Below, piece by piece: positions 1 to 6,216 of a stretch of 8,548 bases of DNA. This DNA comes from Chlamydiota bacterium (GTDB lineage: Bacteria; Chlamydiota; Chlamydiia; Chlamydiales; Rhabdochlamydiaceae), in assembly GCA_023269365.1 (NCBI GenBank), contig JAHFTN010000069.1, positions 1 to 8,548 of the forward strand. The letters are read 5' to 3'. A program made the translations under genes and the position numbers. The notes under the pieces were generated by a model, which did not search any database, was not told where the DNA came from, and saw nothing but the letters and a program-made list of their open reading frames with translations. How positions within the stretch are numbered: the first letter of the stretch is position 1; the number at the start of each line of letters is the position of its first letter.

Positions 1-1
1 G

Positions 2-94
2 AATGTCACACAGGCTCAAGAAGAGACATACCGCTCTCAAGCCGACGAGAAGGAGTTTGATGCAGCTCTTCTTGTTTTGCCAAAAGAGGGATAG
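2..94 (+). CDS. C-terminal end of an unidentified protein (5' partial)
   Basis: An open frame enters from the left edge and ends at the TAG at 92-94. The 30 visible residues are charged and glutamine/glutamate rich (it begins NVTQAQEETYRSQ and ends LLVLPKEG), with no recognisable motif. The + strand frame is inferred because the other frame checked stops at about position 60 and because a hairpin begins one base after this stop, as expected at a gene end. The product cannot be identified from this fragment, and the reading frame itself is only moderately secure. Confidence 0.45.
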   Translation, partial: NVTQAQEETYRSQADEKEFDAALLVLPKEG

Positions 95-131
95 AGAGGA
101 AATTGCAAAGCGCCTTTTGCAATTTCCTCTA
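95..131. repeat. Short palindromic element, possible terminator
   Basis: A perfect 15-bp inverted repeat (95-109 with 116-130) encloses a 6-base loop and starts directly after the stop codon of the upstream partial gene. No clear T-run follows on the + strand, so it is not a textbook intrinsic terminator, although it may still mark the transcript end. Bases 105-131 match 3367-3393, the right end of the large hairpin element downstream, at 26 of 27 positions. It is therefore best described as a short member of that repeat family, with the ends retained and the interior missing. Confidence 0.7.
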
Positions 132-139
132 GATTTCTA

Positions 140-169
140 TTGAAAAGCCGCAGGGGAGTCTATTACAAT
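140..169 (+). promoter_or_regulatory. Sigma70-type promoter of the tRNA-Arg gene
   Basis: TTGAAA at 140-145 and TACAAT at 164-169 are separated by 18 bases. Each differs from the consensus hexamer at one position. The expected start point near 176 leaves a short leader of about six bases before the tRNA at 183. The prediction is by sequence only. Confidence 0.6.
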
Positions 170-182
170 TGAGATTTGCTTT

Positions 183-256
183 GGACTGATAGCTCAGCTG
201 GATAGAGCACCCGCCTTCTAAGCGGGTGGTCGCAGGTTCGAGTCCTGCTCAGTCCA
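183..256 (+). tRNA. tRNA-Arg (anticodon TCT)
   Basis: All arms can be drawn with full pairing. The acceptor stem is 183-189 with 249-255, the D stem 192-195 with 205-208, the anticodon stem 210-214 with 222-226 and the T stem 232-236 with 244-248 (loop TTCGAGT). The seven-base anticodon loop 215-221 puts TCT at 217-219, so the tRNA reads AGA and AGG arginine codons. The discriminator base is A256 and CCA is not encoded. The next gene starts 10 bases downstream with no visible terminator between them, so tRNA and mRNA may share a transcript. No copy of the tRNA 3' end was seen elsewhere in the window, so nothing suggests an integration site. Confidence 0.97.
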
Positions 257-266
257 AATTTTTAAA

Positions 267-2858
267 ATGGTTATAGCTATGAGTGATAAAAAACATCTGG
301 GGGACTGTTTTCTTGCCGTCCAGAAATTTGAAACCTTGTCCCTTGTGTTTGCAGAATTTAAAACGCCCTCGTTCCTTGCCCTGCACGAGGGAAAAAAGAA
401 GGAAAAAGTCAACCGAGCGCTCTACCACTTGATCAAAGAGGCAAAGACGCCTTGTTTTTTGCTGCCGGCTGTAACCGATTACATCGAGCAGATTCATGTG
501 AAAAAAGTGCTCGAATCTTATGCTTTTGCTCATTTTGAATTGTGGCTCAACCAATTTTCTCAGTTAAGCGCTGAAGAGAATTACCAGGTGCGCTCTAAGA
601 TCACGGGCAAAAATGTGCCCCGTTCTGCTTACCAGAGTTTATTTCCCATTGGCATGGATAAGGTATACCCAGGATCTCACTTCGTTACAGCCCACAGCTC
701 GCCTGATGTAGATACGACCATCGCCTCTTTTTGGGGATGGGTAGATGCTTTTTCTGCGCGTGTTTCAGAAGGGTTGCATATGTGGAATGTCCCGGGAGGA
801 GCTCCTGTATCCCTGGTGGAAATTGGATTGCTTTTCTATCCCTTTTTTGGGAAAAATGTTTTTTCGATTCTCTCTAAAACTCACACCACCCTTTCTCTAT
901 CTGGAATGGATCTGATGACCCAGCAGGGGCTAATACGAGAGACGGTGCAGGCATCCACATTGGAAATCGATCACGAGCGGATGCAAAAAGCGGTTGTGTT
1001 GCTCGATGCAGAAGGGTTTTATCTTGGGGACTGGCGCAGCGTGGATGTGGAAGGAGTTCGCCAGGTAATTGCGTTATTCAGCCATGCCCTTCGTTGGTTT
1101 TCTAATCAAGTTCAGCTGCGGATTGTGGGATTTTTTGCTCAAAAAGAGGTGTCTTTAAAGATCTTTTCTTCTTTGGTGACTACTTTACTTGAGATGCGTG
1201 TGGAAGAAGCTTCTCCGGTTAAAAGCTATACGCAGAAACAAAGGCAGTATTTACAAGACTACTTAGTTCATGTGCTCAAGATCAACCAGGGGTTAGAGTG
1301 TTCTTTTCTGGCCTTTACACAGGGAATGAAAGAGTTTTCTCTCGAGGGTTTTCCCTCTGCAGTAGAGCATCTGCTCTCCTTAAAAACATTAGAAATTTCT
1401 CGCCCCGAGCTATTTTCTTATGTAGAAAAGGTGATGAGCTCTTTTGATAAAGCGATCGAGCAGATGGGTTCTTTTGTGGAGCGATTAGATATCGCCTTGA
1501 AGATCAAAACGCAGGTATTTGGTCATCTGCCACATCATGTGAATTACCATGCCGATGTCGATGAAATTAAACAAAAAATGGGCTTTTACCCCTATCTAAG
1601 CGTGACCTCTTCTGATTCCAGCGGGGATCTATTGCCCCTCGGAGTGATCCATGCAAAAGATCTCCAGAAACCTCTATTGGGAACTGTCACGCTGCGCGAT
1701 TTTTGCAATAGAGAAGAGACCAAGATCCCTTCCTACTTAGAAGTGATCAGCGTGATCGATCACCATAGATCCCAGCTGAGCACGGCGTCAGCACCTATGG
1801 TGCTGATCTGTGATGCGCAATCTTCTAACGTGCTCTGTGCTGAGGTGGCCTTTTCTATCAACGACCGATTTAGCACAGGGGGGATGACTCAAGAGCAGAT
1901 CGAAAAGCAGATCGAAACGTTGCAAAAAGAGTTGACTTCTTCAGAAAATAAAAAACTCTTTGCTAAGCTCTTGCAAAGACAGTGGGTTTATCAAGAAAAT
2001 AGAGACCACTTTGTCGATCCTGCCCGCGAGACCCTCGAGTATTTACATTTCCTTTATGGCATTTTTGATGACACCGATCTTCTATCTAAAGTCTCTATGC
2101 GAGATCTAGAATGTGTAGTCCAGCTCGTCAACCGCTTAAAATCTCTCTTTTTAAAGAAAGAAGTCGAGATCCTTTCTTTGAGAGATCTGCCTCGAGAAGG
2201 GGATTTTATAAAAAAAGCGCGGTTGCGTATTTTGCAACACCCCGATGTCCATTCTCTGTATCAAAAAATCTCTTTGGCAAAAGAAAAGGCTATGGATGCA
2301 GGCCTTCTCGAAGCTTCGAGAGGGGAGGGGAAACAGTTCTTTTCTGACACAAAAGAGCAAAATGGGTGTGCAAGGGTAGGTCAGGCGAAGCTCTTCCCTT
2401 CCAACCTCTCTCTCTTTTCTCAACATAAAAGTGCACTGAAACAGCAGTGGGTCTCTTACGCTCAAGCCTATGTTAAAGAACATGCGGAGATCGATCTGCA
2501 TCTGCAAATGATCAGCACCATTGCTGGTGCCAAACAGCTCTTTTCCGGAGAAGAGATCGGTAAAGAAATGCAAGATGAGATGTGGCTATGGATCCCTTTC
2601 ACGGACACTTCGATTGCGCATGCAACAGAATTTTTAAGTGCCCTTGCAGCATCATACCGCAGCGGATTTACAGCAGAATGCTATGGGCAAAGGGCTCAAG
2701 AGTACGCACAGCTCGTCGAAGAGTGTTTTGGTCTCATTCCCCTCATGCTTTTAGAGCAGAAGCTCCCCCTCTCTTTTGCCCTGTTGAGGTGCAAGGCAGG
2801 ACTTTTAAATTCCCGTAAAGCCGCAGTTACTCCTTGCTTGCCTCGCCCTGTTCGCTAG
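267..2858 (+). CDS. DHH-DHHA2 phosphoesterase, family II pyrophosphatase-like, enlarged
   Basis: This 863-aa protein has the landmarks of the DHH superfamily as arranged in family II (Mn-dependent) inorganic pyrophosphatases. Motif I is HSSPDVDTTIAS (143-154), resembling the family's NPDTDT segment. The signature IDHHR is at 497-501, and GIFDDTDLL (598-606) fits the AIISDSLLF-type segment. Near the C-terminus NSRKAAVTPCL (848-858) resembles the DHHA2 substrate-binding SRKKQVVPVL. The usual family member is about 310 residues. Here there are about 140 extra residues before motif I and roughly 350 between motif I and DHH, where known regulated homologues carry CBS domains; the insert shows no clear CBS pattern. 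The expected activity is metal-dependent cleavage of pyrophosphate or a related phosphoester in the cytoplasm; the substrate is unknown. ATG 279 is an alternative start, since neither site has a strong Shine-Dalgarno. Its last 32 bp overlap the convergent KH gene. Confidence 0.8.
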   Translation: MVIAMSDKKHLGDCFLAVQKFETLSLVFAEFKTPSFLALHEGKKKEKVNRALYHLIKEAKTPCFLLPAVTDYIEQIHVKKVLESYAFAHFELWLNQFSQLSAEENYQVRSKITGKNVPRSAYQSLFPIGMDKVYPGSHFVTAHSSPDVDTTIASFWGWVDAFSARVSEGLHMWNVPGGAPVSLVEIGLLFYPFFGKNVFSILSKTHTTLSLSGMDLMTQQGLIRETVQASTLEIDHERMQKAVVLLDAEGFYLGDWRSVDVEGVRQVIALFSHALRWFSNQVQLRIVGFFAQKEVSLKIFSSLVTTLLEMRVEEASPVKSYTQKQRQYLQDYLVHVLKINQGLECSFLAFTQGMKEFSLEGFPSAVEHLLSLKTLEISRPELFSYVEKVMSSFDKAIEQMGSFVERLDIALKIKTQVFGHLPHHVNYHADVDEIKQKMGFYPYLSVTSSDSSGDLLPLGVIHAKDLQKPLLGTVTLRDFCNREETKIPSYLEVISVIDHHRSQLSTASAPMVLICDAQSSNVLCAEVAFSINDRFSTGGMTQEQIEKQIETLQKELTSSENKKLFAKLLQRQWVYQENRDHFVDPARETLEYLHFLYGIFDDTDLLSKVSMRDLECVVQLVNRLKSLFLKKEVEILSLRDLPREGDFIKKARLRILQHPDVHSLYQKISLAKEKAMDAGLLEASRGEGKQFFSDTKEQNGCARVGQAKLFPSNLSLFSQHKSALKQQWVSYAQAYVKEHAEIDLHLQMISTIAGAKQLFSGEEIGKEMQDEMWLWIPFTDTSIAHATEFLSALAASYRSGFTAECYGQRAQEYAQLVEECFGLIPLMLLEQKLPLSFALLRCKAGLLNSRKAAVTPCLPRPVR

Positions 2859-3105
2859 GCGCTTCTTGGGGCTCGTCTTCAATGATTTCTAAATTTACGC
2901 GGATCCCATTACGACTTGCTACTGACATGAGCAGCGTGCGGATTGCATTGATTGTTTTCCCTTTTTTGCCGATGATTTTGCCAATATCAGATTTTTCTAC
3001 GGAAAGCTCGATGATGAGTGTATGGGTTCCTCCCACTTCATTGATTTGCACTTTGTCGGGATGGTCTACGAGATTTTTGATGATGTATTCTACGAATTCT
3101 TTCAT
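2827..3105 (-). CDS. khpA: KhpA-family single KH-domain RNA-binding protein
   Basis: The 92-aa product is one type II KH domain with a short acidic tail. The RNA-binding GXXG loop is visible as IIGKKGKTINAIR (44-56, GKKG at 46-49), and the start MKEFVEYIIKNLVDHPDKV is typical of YlqC/KhpA proteins, which are usually 75-85 residues. Known KhpA proteins bind RNA, often with KhpB, and affect cell division and small-RNA biology in Gram-positive bacteria; the role in this lineage is inferred. The ATG has AAGGA about eight bases upstream. In many bacteria this gene sits between rpsP and rimM, but here it is away from those genes. It lies on the same strand as the envelope gene pair (3404-5320), with a large hairpin between them, and converges on the DHH gene, overlapping its last 32 bp. 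Confidence 0.88.
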   Translation of the reverse strand: MKEFVEYIIKNLVDHPDKVQINEVGGTHTLIIELSVEKSDIGKIIGKKGKTINAIRTLLMSVASRNGIRVNLEIIEDEPQEAPSEQGEASKE

Positions 3106-3223
3106 AACGCAGTCCTTGCTTAAAGGTTGGGTATTCGGTGTCTGTTTTAAACTTGAAGCTCTTTGAGTAAAAGAAATACTTTTAACCTTCTCCGATCATA
3201 CAGAAAGAGGAGATATTAGGCTA

Positions 3224-3393
3224 TAGAGGGAATTGCAAAACTTCATTTGGGGTCCAAAAGCGCCTTTTTAGTGCAGGTTCGGATTGTAGAGGGGCAACTA
3301 AGGCCCAACAGATTATGTGGTCCCTCTACAATCCGAACCTGTGCTAAAATCATCGCTTTTTGACCCGCAAAGCGCCTTTTGCAATTCCCTCTA
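3224..3393. repeat. 170-bp imperfect inverted-repeat (MITE-like) element
   Basis: This fills most of the gap between the KH gene and the outer-membrane gene. The outer 17 bases of the arms (3224-3240 and 3377-3393) pair perfectly, as do the inner 20 bases (3274-3293 and 3322-3341). The segments between are diverged but alignable, and the loop is 28 bases (3294-3321). Both ends read TAGAGGG/CCCTCTA, compatible with a GAGGG terminal repeat flanked by TA. The same heptamer recurs at the inner end of each arm, so the element may be two ~70-base units placed head to head. It contains no convincing ORF. Its right end lies 10 bases past the stop of the minus-strand gene, so as RNA it could form a very stable hairpin there. 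Confidence 0.8.
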
Positions 3394-3403
3394 CACAAAA
3401 AAA

Positions 3404-4084
3404 TTAGAAACGGTATCCTAGTCCGACTCCAAAAGAAAAGCCGCTCAGGCTTACATCTTGACGGAGAACGGAATCTTCTTCGTCGGAGTCGAAATCTACT
3501 CTTATAAAAGAATAGTCGGAATAGAGATCAACAAAGAGGCTATTGCTCATGTTAAACAACAATCCTGTTTTTACAATGCCGCCAAAACCCCAGTTTGTCG
3601 TGGTGCGCTTGACATGAGGAGAGCGATCCTGCATGCGCAGGTAGGTAGCCAGCCCTCCGACTCCTAGGTAAAAATCGATGTGCTCTTGGCAGGGAACGAC
3701 ATATTTAAGACCGTACCCAATAGGGAAAAATGTGATCACAGTGTGTGTATCACCCCCGGAGGAATTCCCCGACTTGGAAAAGTAGCTCCCACTGACCCAA
3801 GGGTATAAGTATTTCCAAGGCTGAAAACTGGCCTCGAGACCATAGATCCCTCCCCCTGAGTAAATTTTTTTGAATAGGGGATTTGTGGGATAAAAATAGC
3901 CCGCCTTTGCTTCGAGTAGTGCATGAAAGGGTTTGAGTCGTTCTAGCTCTTGTCGGGGGGGAGCCCGCTCGCTTGAGTTCAGGAAAGGAGGGGTTGCATT
4001 TTTAGGCGGAAGCACGATGTTTGCATAAAGGCTAGCATAGGAGATTTGGCAGAGCAAAGCAGTTAAAGTAAATAGTTTTTTCAT
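3404..4084 (-). CDS. Small outer-membrane beta-barrel protein
   Basis: The 226-aa product starts with a Sec-type signal peptide: MKK, a hydrophobic stretch to about residue 18, and a plausible signal peptidase I site after SLYA (18-21). A proline-rich linker (26-50) follows. The remainder alternates polar and aromatic residues as in membrane beta strands, for example GIYGLEASFQPWKYLYPWVSG (79-99) and FGFGVGLGY-like sequence near the end. It finishes with aromatic F226 in GYRF, the usual signal for the BAM assembly machinery. Size and pattern fit an eight-stranded OmpA/OmpW-like barrel; no specific function can be assigned. AAGGAA lies six bases before the ATG. The gene follows the 407-aa exported-protein gene by 12 bp on the same strand, so the two are almost certainly cotranscribed. 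Confidence 0.8.
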   Translation of the reverse strand: MKKLFTLTALLCQISYASLYANIVLPPKNATPPFLNSSERAPPRQELERLKPFHALLEAKAGYFYPTNPLFKKIYSGGGIYGLEASFQPWKYLYPWVSGSYFSKSGNSSGGDTHTVITFFPIGYGLKYVVPCQEHIDFYLGVGGLATYLRMQDRSPHVKRTTTNWGFGGIVKTGLLFNMSNSLFVDLYSDYSFIRVDFDSDEEDSVLRQDVSLSGFSFGVGLGYRF

Positions 4085-4096
4085 GGGTTCCTTGGC

Positions 4097-5320
4097 TTAA
4101 GGGATTCTTAGGTGGTTCACTACAATTTCCTGCCCATTTTCCATCACAGCAACAAGGTAGTAATCATAGGTGGCATGCTTTTTTCTATTATGATCTTCAA
4201 AGTGCATTGTTTTTTTTGCCGGGAGAGAAGCCGCAAGATCTGAGAGGGTCTTATTGCGATAAATTTTATACCTAACAGGAGGAGTTTCGATGTCAGGAGC
4301 GCTCCAGTGCAAGATGTTTGTAAGTTCTTTTTTAGATAAAAATGCATTCTTGATTTGTTTGCCTTTTGCCGCAACTTGAAAAGAAGGGGGGGAAGAGAGG
4401 GGAACTATTTTTAAACTAGGGGCAGATAACTCGGGGGTGAGTTCTAGGCTCTTTTCTAAAGGTTCCACGATAGGATCTTGCGGAGAAGGGGTGTTATTTG
4501 CAAACAATAGGGGAACTATCATCAGCGCTATTTCTTGCCCCTTGGGCATTAAATCTTCCCTTGGAGGTTCGGCTACAACAGGAGCTTCATTACAAGGATT
4601 CTCTCCTGCTACCGCTTCCTCTTCAGGAGGGAAAAAGAGAATGCCTCCGATCTGTGCATTTTCAGAAGGAGGAGGCAGCTCATGTTGAACTTCTACAAGT
4701 TCCCCATTTCTTGTATTAATGACATAGATGTAATGCGGTGTCACGACATACAAGATCTCTCCTACTACTTCTACGTGGATAGGGGCTGCTTCGATTTCAA
4801 TGGTGTTAACAATGTTACCTGTATTGGTATCAAGTACGCAAATGAAGCCGTCGCGATAAAGATATGTGTAGGTTTTATCTAAGTGAAGGATGCCCTCAGA
4901 AAATCCGTCTGGAAGGGGATCTCTTGTCGCTGACAAAAGATTTAGGTGAGGGACTTGAATAGGGGGAAGTTCTTCCCTTACACGGGGAGTTCCCTGTTCA
5001 GAAGGGGAAAGTTCTTCAAAAGAAGAGGAGGACCCATTAGACCCAGTGCCCGTAGCTGAAATCTCGACCCAATCCTCGAGGGGAGTTCCTACTCGGGTGG
5101 GAGGAGCGCTAGATTCTTCCTCATTTGAGGACTCTTCATTTGGAACGACGGGAGGTTCTGCCGGGTGCCTTCCAAATAGGCGCGCAACCTCAGCATACAT
5201 CCGTGCGGCTGCCAAATAGTTTTCATACCAAAAACCGCCTCCGGCCCAGCTAAAAGAAGGGGTCACCATAAACAAGCAGCTAGAGAGGATAAGGAGTGAA
5301 GATTTTACTAAATACCGCAT
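4097..5320 (-). CDS. Exported protein with propeller-like repeats and a C-terminal FN3-like domain
   Basis: The 407-aa product begins with a signal sequence (about 1-26). A signal peptidase I site after SFSWA is likely, but LSSC at 12-15 also fits a lipobox, so a lipoprotein is possible. Residues 53-125 are a disordered stretch rich in P, E, S and T. Residues 148-210 hold two propeller-like strands, YRDGFICVLDTNTGNIVNTI and YVVTPHYIYVINTRNGELVE, of the kind in YVTN/PQQ repeats. A second acidic proline-rich linker spans 215-320. Residues 331-407 look like a fibronectin type III domain (core W339, Y351, Y387-Y388). It probably acts in the periplasm or at the surface, perhaps in binding or as a scaffold; no enzyme motif is seen. 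AAGGA lies upstream of the ATG, and the beta-barrel gene follows 12 bp downstream, suggesting a joint envelope role. Confidence 0.72.
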   Translation of the reverse strand: MRYLVKSSLLILSSCLFMVTPSFSWAGGGFWYENYLAAARMYAEVARLFGRHPAEPPVVPNEESSNEEESSAPPTRVGTPLEDWVEISATGTGSNGSSSSFEELSPSEQGTPRVREELPPIQVPHLNLLSATRDPLPDGFSEGILHLDKTYTYLYRDGFICVLDTNTGNIVNTIEIEAAPIHVEVVGEILYVVTPHYIYVINTRNGELVEVQHELPPPSENAQIGGILFFPPEEEAVAGENPCNEAPVVAEPPREDLMPKGQEIALMIVPLLFANNTPSPQDPIVEPLEKSLELTPELSAPSLKIVPLSSPPSFQVAAKGKQIKNAFLSKKELTNILHWSAPDIETPPVRYKIYRNKTLSDLAASLPAKKTMHFEDHNRKKHATYDYYLVAVMENGQEIVVNHLRIP

Positions 5321-5365
5321 GAGCTTTTTCCTTGGGGTTGTTAATGTGCAACTTCATGGCTCGGT

Positions 5366-5392
5366 ATAATACAAATTACTTATCTATGGCAA
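5366..5392 (-). promoter_or_regulatory. Candidate promoter for the envelope gene pair
   Basis: Reading the minus strand, TTGCCA (5387-5392) is followed after 15 bases by TATTAT (5366-5371). Alternatively TATACC, three bases further on, gives an 18-base spacer. Transcription would start about 35-40 bases before the ATG at 5320. The short spacer of the first option lowers confidence. Confidence 0.35.
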
Positions 5393-5419
5393 GGATTTTT
5401 GAGGTTCTTTTTTTTAACT

Positions 5420-5651
5420 GGACTTGTGTCCATTGGGGGCAGCAAGTTCGCGAAACGCGAACTTGCTGCCTCCAATGAACCTATCCGCAAAGTTGAGTAC
5501 TCTGCTTTTTAAGTCTTTTCCAGCAGGTTCCCAAGCTGCTTCTTGGCCTACCTATTCAAGTATGTCCTGCGAAGCAGCTCGAAAACCTGCAGAAAAATCC
5601 TTTAAAAATCCGAGCATTTGACTTTGCGGATAGGTTCATGGACACAAGTCC
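5420..5651. repeat. Large inverted-repeat element (about 189 bp) interrupted by a smaller palindrome
   Basis: The right terminal arm (5621-5651, 31 bases) is the perfect reverse complement of 5420-5433 joined to 5477-5493; the left arm is split by a 43-base insertion. Inside, the arms stay alignable though diverged: GCAGGTT at 5523-5529 pairs with 5584-5590, and GCTGCTTC at 5535-5542 pairs with 5571-5578. The central loop is 28 bases (5543-5570). Without the insertion the element is 189 bp, close in size and design to the 3224-3393 element but different in sequence. Short reading frames here are by-products of the repeat. Confidence 0.85.
5434..5476. mobile_element. 41-bp perfect-stem palindrome inserted in the repeat arm, with AT duplication
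   Basis: A 15-bp perfect stem (GGCAGCAAGTTCGCG and its complement around AAA, 5438-5470) is extended by TTGG/CCAA ends with one mismatch. It interrupts the 31-bp arm exactly between CCAT and GAAC. Comparison with the intact arm at 5621-5651 shows that AT is present once in the uninterrupted sequence and on both sides here (5432-5433 and 5475-5476), as expected of a 2-bp target duplication. It is too short to code for anything, so any movement would need enzymes supplied from elsewhere. Confidence 0.7.
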
Positions 5652-5818
5652 GGCTTAAGAGATTAATAAAATTTTTTCTTGCATTAAATCGCCAGTCAGG
5701 TTCATTCTCTAGGAGATCAAATGGAGCAATTTACGGTAAGAAGCTAAAGCCAGAGGTTCTAGCTGAGGAGTACTGGTCATTGCTGTATTTGTGGAGATTG
5801 TTTTTCTAGTTATGACTT

Positions 5819-5824
5819 TATAAA
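5819..5824 (+). promoter_or_regulatory. Possible -10 box upstream of the effector-like gene
   Basis: TATAAA at 5819-5824 lies about 40 bases before the ATG at 5866. TTGTTT at 5798-5803 could serve as the -35 box, but the spacer is only 15 bases. The interval 5652-5865 otherwise holds no gene I can support beyond an 8-codon mini-ORF at 5721-5747. Confidence 0.25.
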
Positions 5825-5865
5825 TGGGATAAAACCCAAGAAAAAAAATTAAACAGAGGTTATTT

Positions 5866-6216
5866 ATGGCATCGCCTGTAGATTCAGCACGAGGAGCACC
5901 GGCTTCCGTTGCGGGAAGCCGCCCAGTGGCAGGTACACCGTCTAATAAAGACAACAGTATAAAAGACACGATATCTTCAGTTGCTGCATCTTCGCGGCAA
6001 ACAGGAGCATGGAATCGATGTACGGCTCTATTTACAAAAGCAATGACTTGGGTGAGAAGCCTAGTCTCTTCGCTATTTTCTTTGTTCTCTAATAAAGGGA
6101 TCGAAAAGCCCCTTGAAAAGAATGATAATGATGTTGATATGTGCGAGAGAGGGAGTGAATCCCAAGAGAGGTCATGGTTTTCATGGTTCACATTTGGTTT
6201 GTTCGACAAAAGCTAA
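5866..6216 (+). CDS. Hypothetical protein, candidate type III secreted effector
   Basis: This 116-aa protein matches no family I recognise. AGAGG (5855-5859) sits six bases before the ATG, which supports this strand and start. Residues 1-45 are rich in S, A, P, G and T with few hydrophobics, like the disordered N-terminal signals of type III substrates in chlamydiae. A short hydrophobic or amphipathic segment lies at 61-75 (TWVRSLVSSLFSLFS), then an acidic polar stretch (79-101) and an aromatic end, SWFSWFTFGLF (103-113). The two aromatic or hydrophobic segments could touch membranes, but each is short for a full transmembrane helix. Its TAA overlaps the stop of the convergent rluD gene. The effector idea rests only on composition. 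A 166-codon antisense frame exists over the same region but lacks a ribosome binding site. Confidence 0.6.
   Translation: MASPVDSARGAPASVAGSRPVAGTPSNKDNSIKDTISSVAASSRQTGAWNRCTALFTKAMTWVRSLVSSLFSLFSNKGIEKPLEKNDNDVDMCERGSESQERSWFSWFTFGLFDKS

Noticed and set aside
183..256. tRNA-Arg as an integration site for a mobile island
   Set aside because: No direct repeat of the tRNA 3' end was seen downstream and no integrase gene is present.
2111..2818. Several 78-140-codon frames inside the DHH gene
   Set aside because: They are out-of-frame or antisense shadows of a long gene with recognisable motifs continuing to its end.
3224..3393. Hairpin as a classical Rho-independent terminator
   Set aside because: Neither strand shows a T-run directly after the stem, the arms are far longer than usual, and the ends recur elsewhere, so a repeat element explains it better. 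It may still stop transcription.
5424..5621. 65-codon + strand frame in the inverted-repeat element
   Set aside because: It lies almost wholly inside the palindromic element and runs through the inserted hairpin, so it is a by-product of the repeat.
5709..6209. 166-codon minus-strand frame antisense to the 116-aa gene
   Set aside because: It starts at TTG with no Shine-Dalgarno, its product shows no domain, and the + strand frame has ATG with AGAGG at proper spacing. It is not fully excluded because both frames are unfamiliar.
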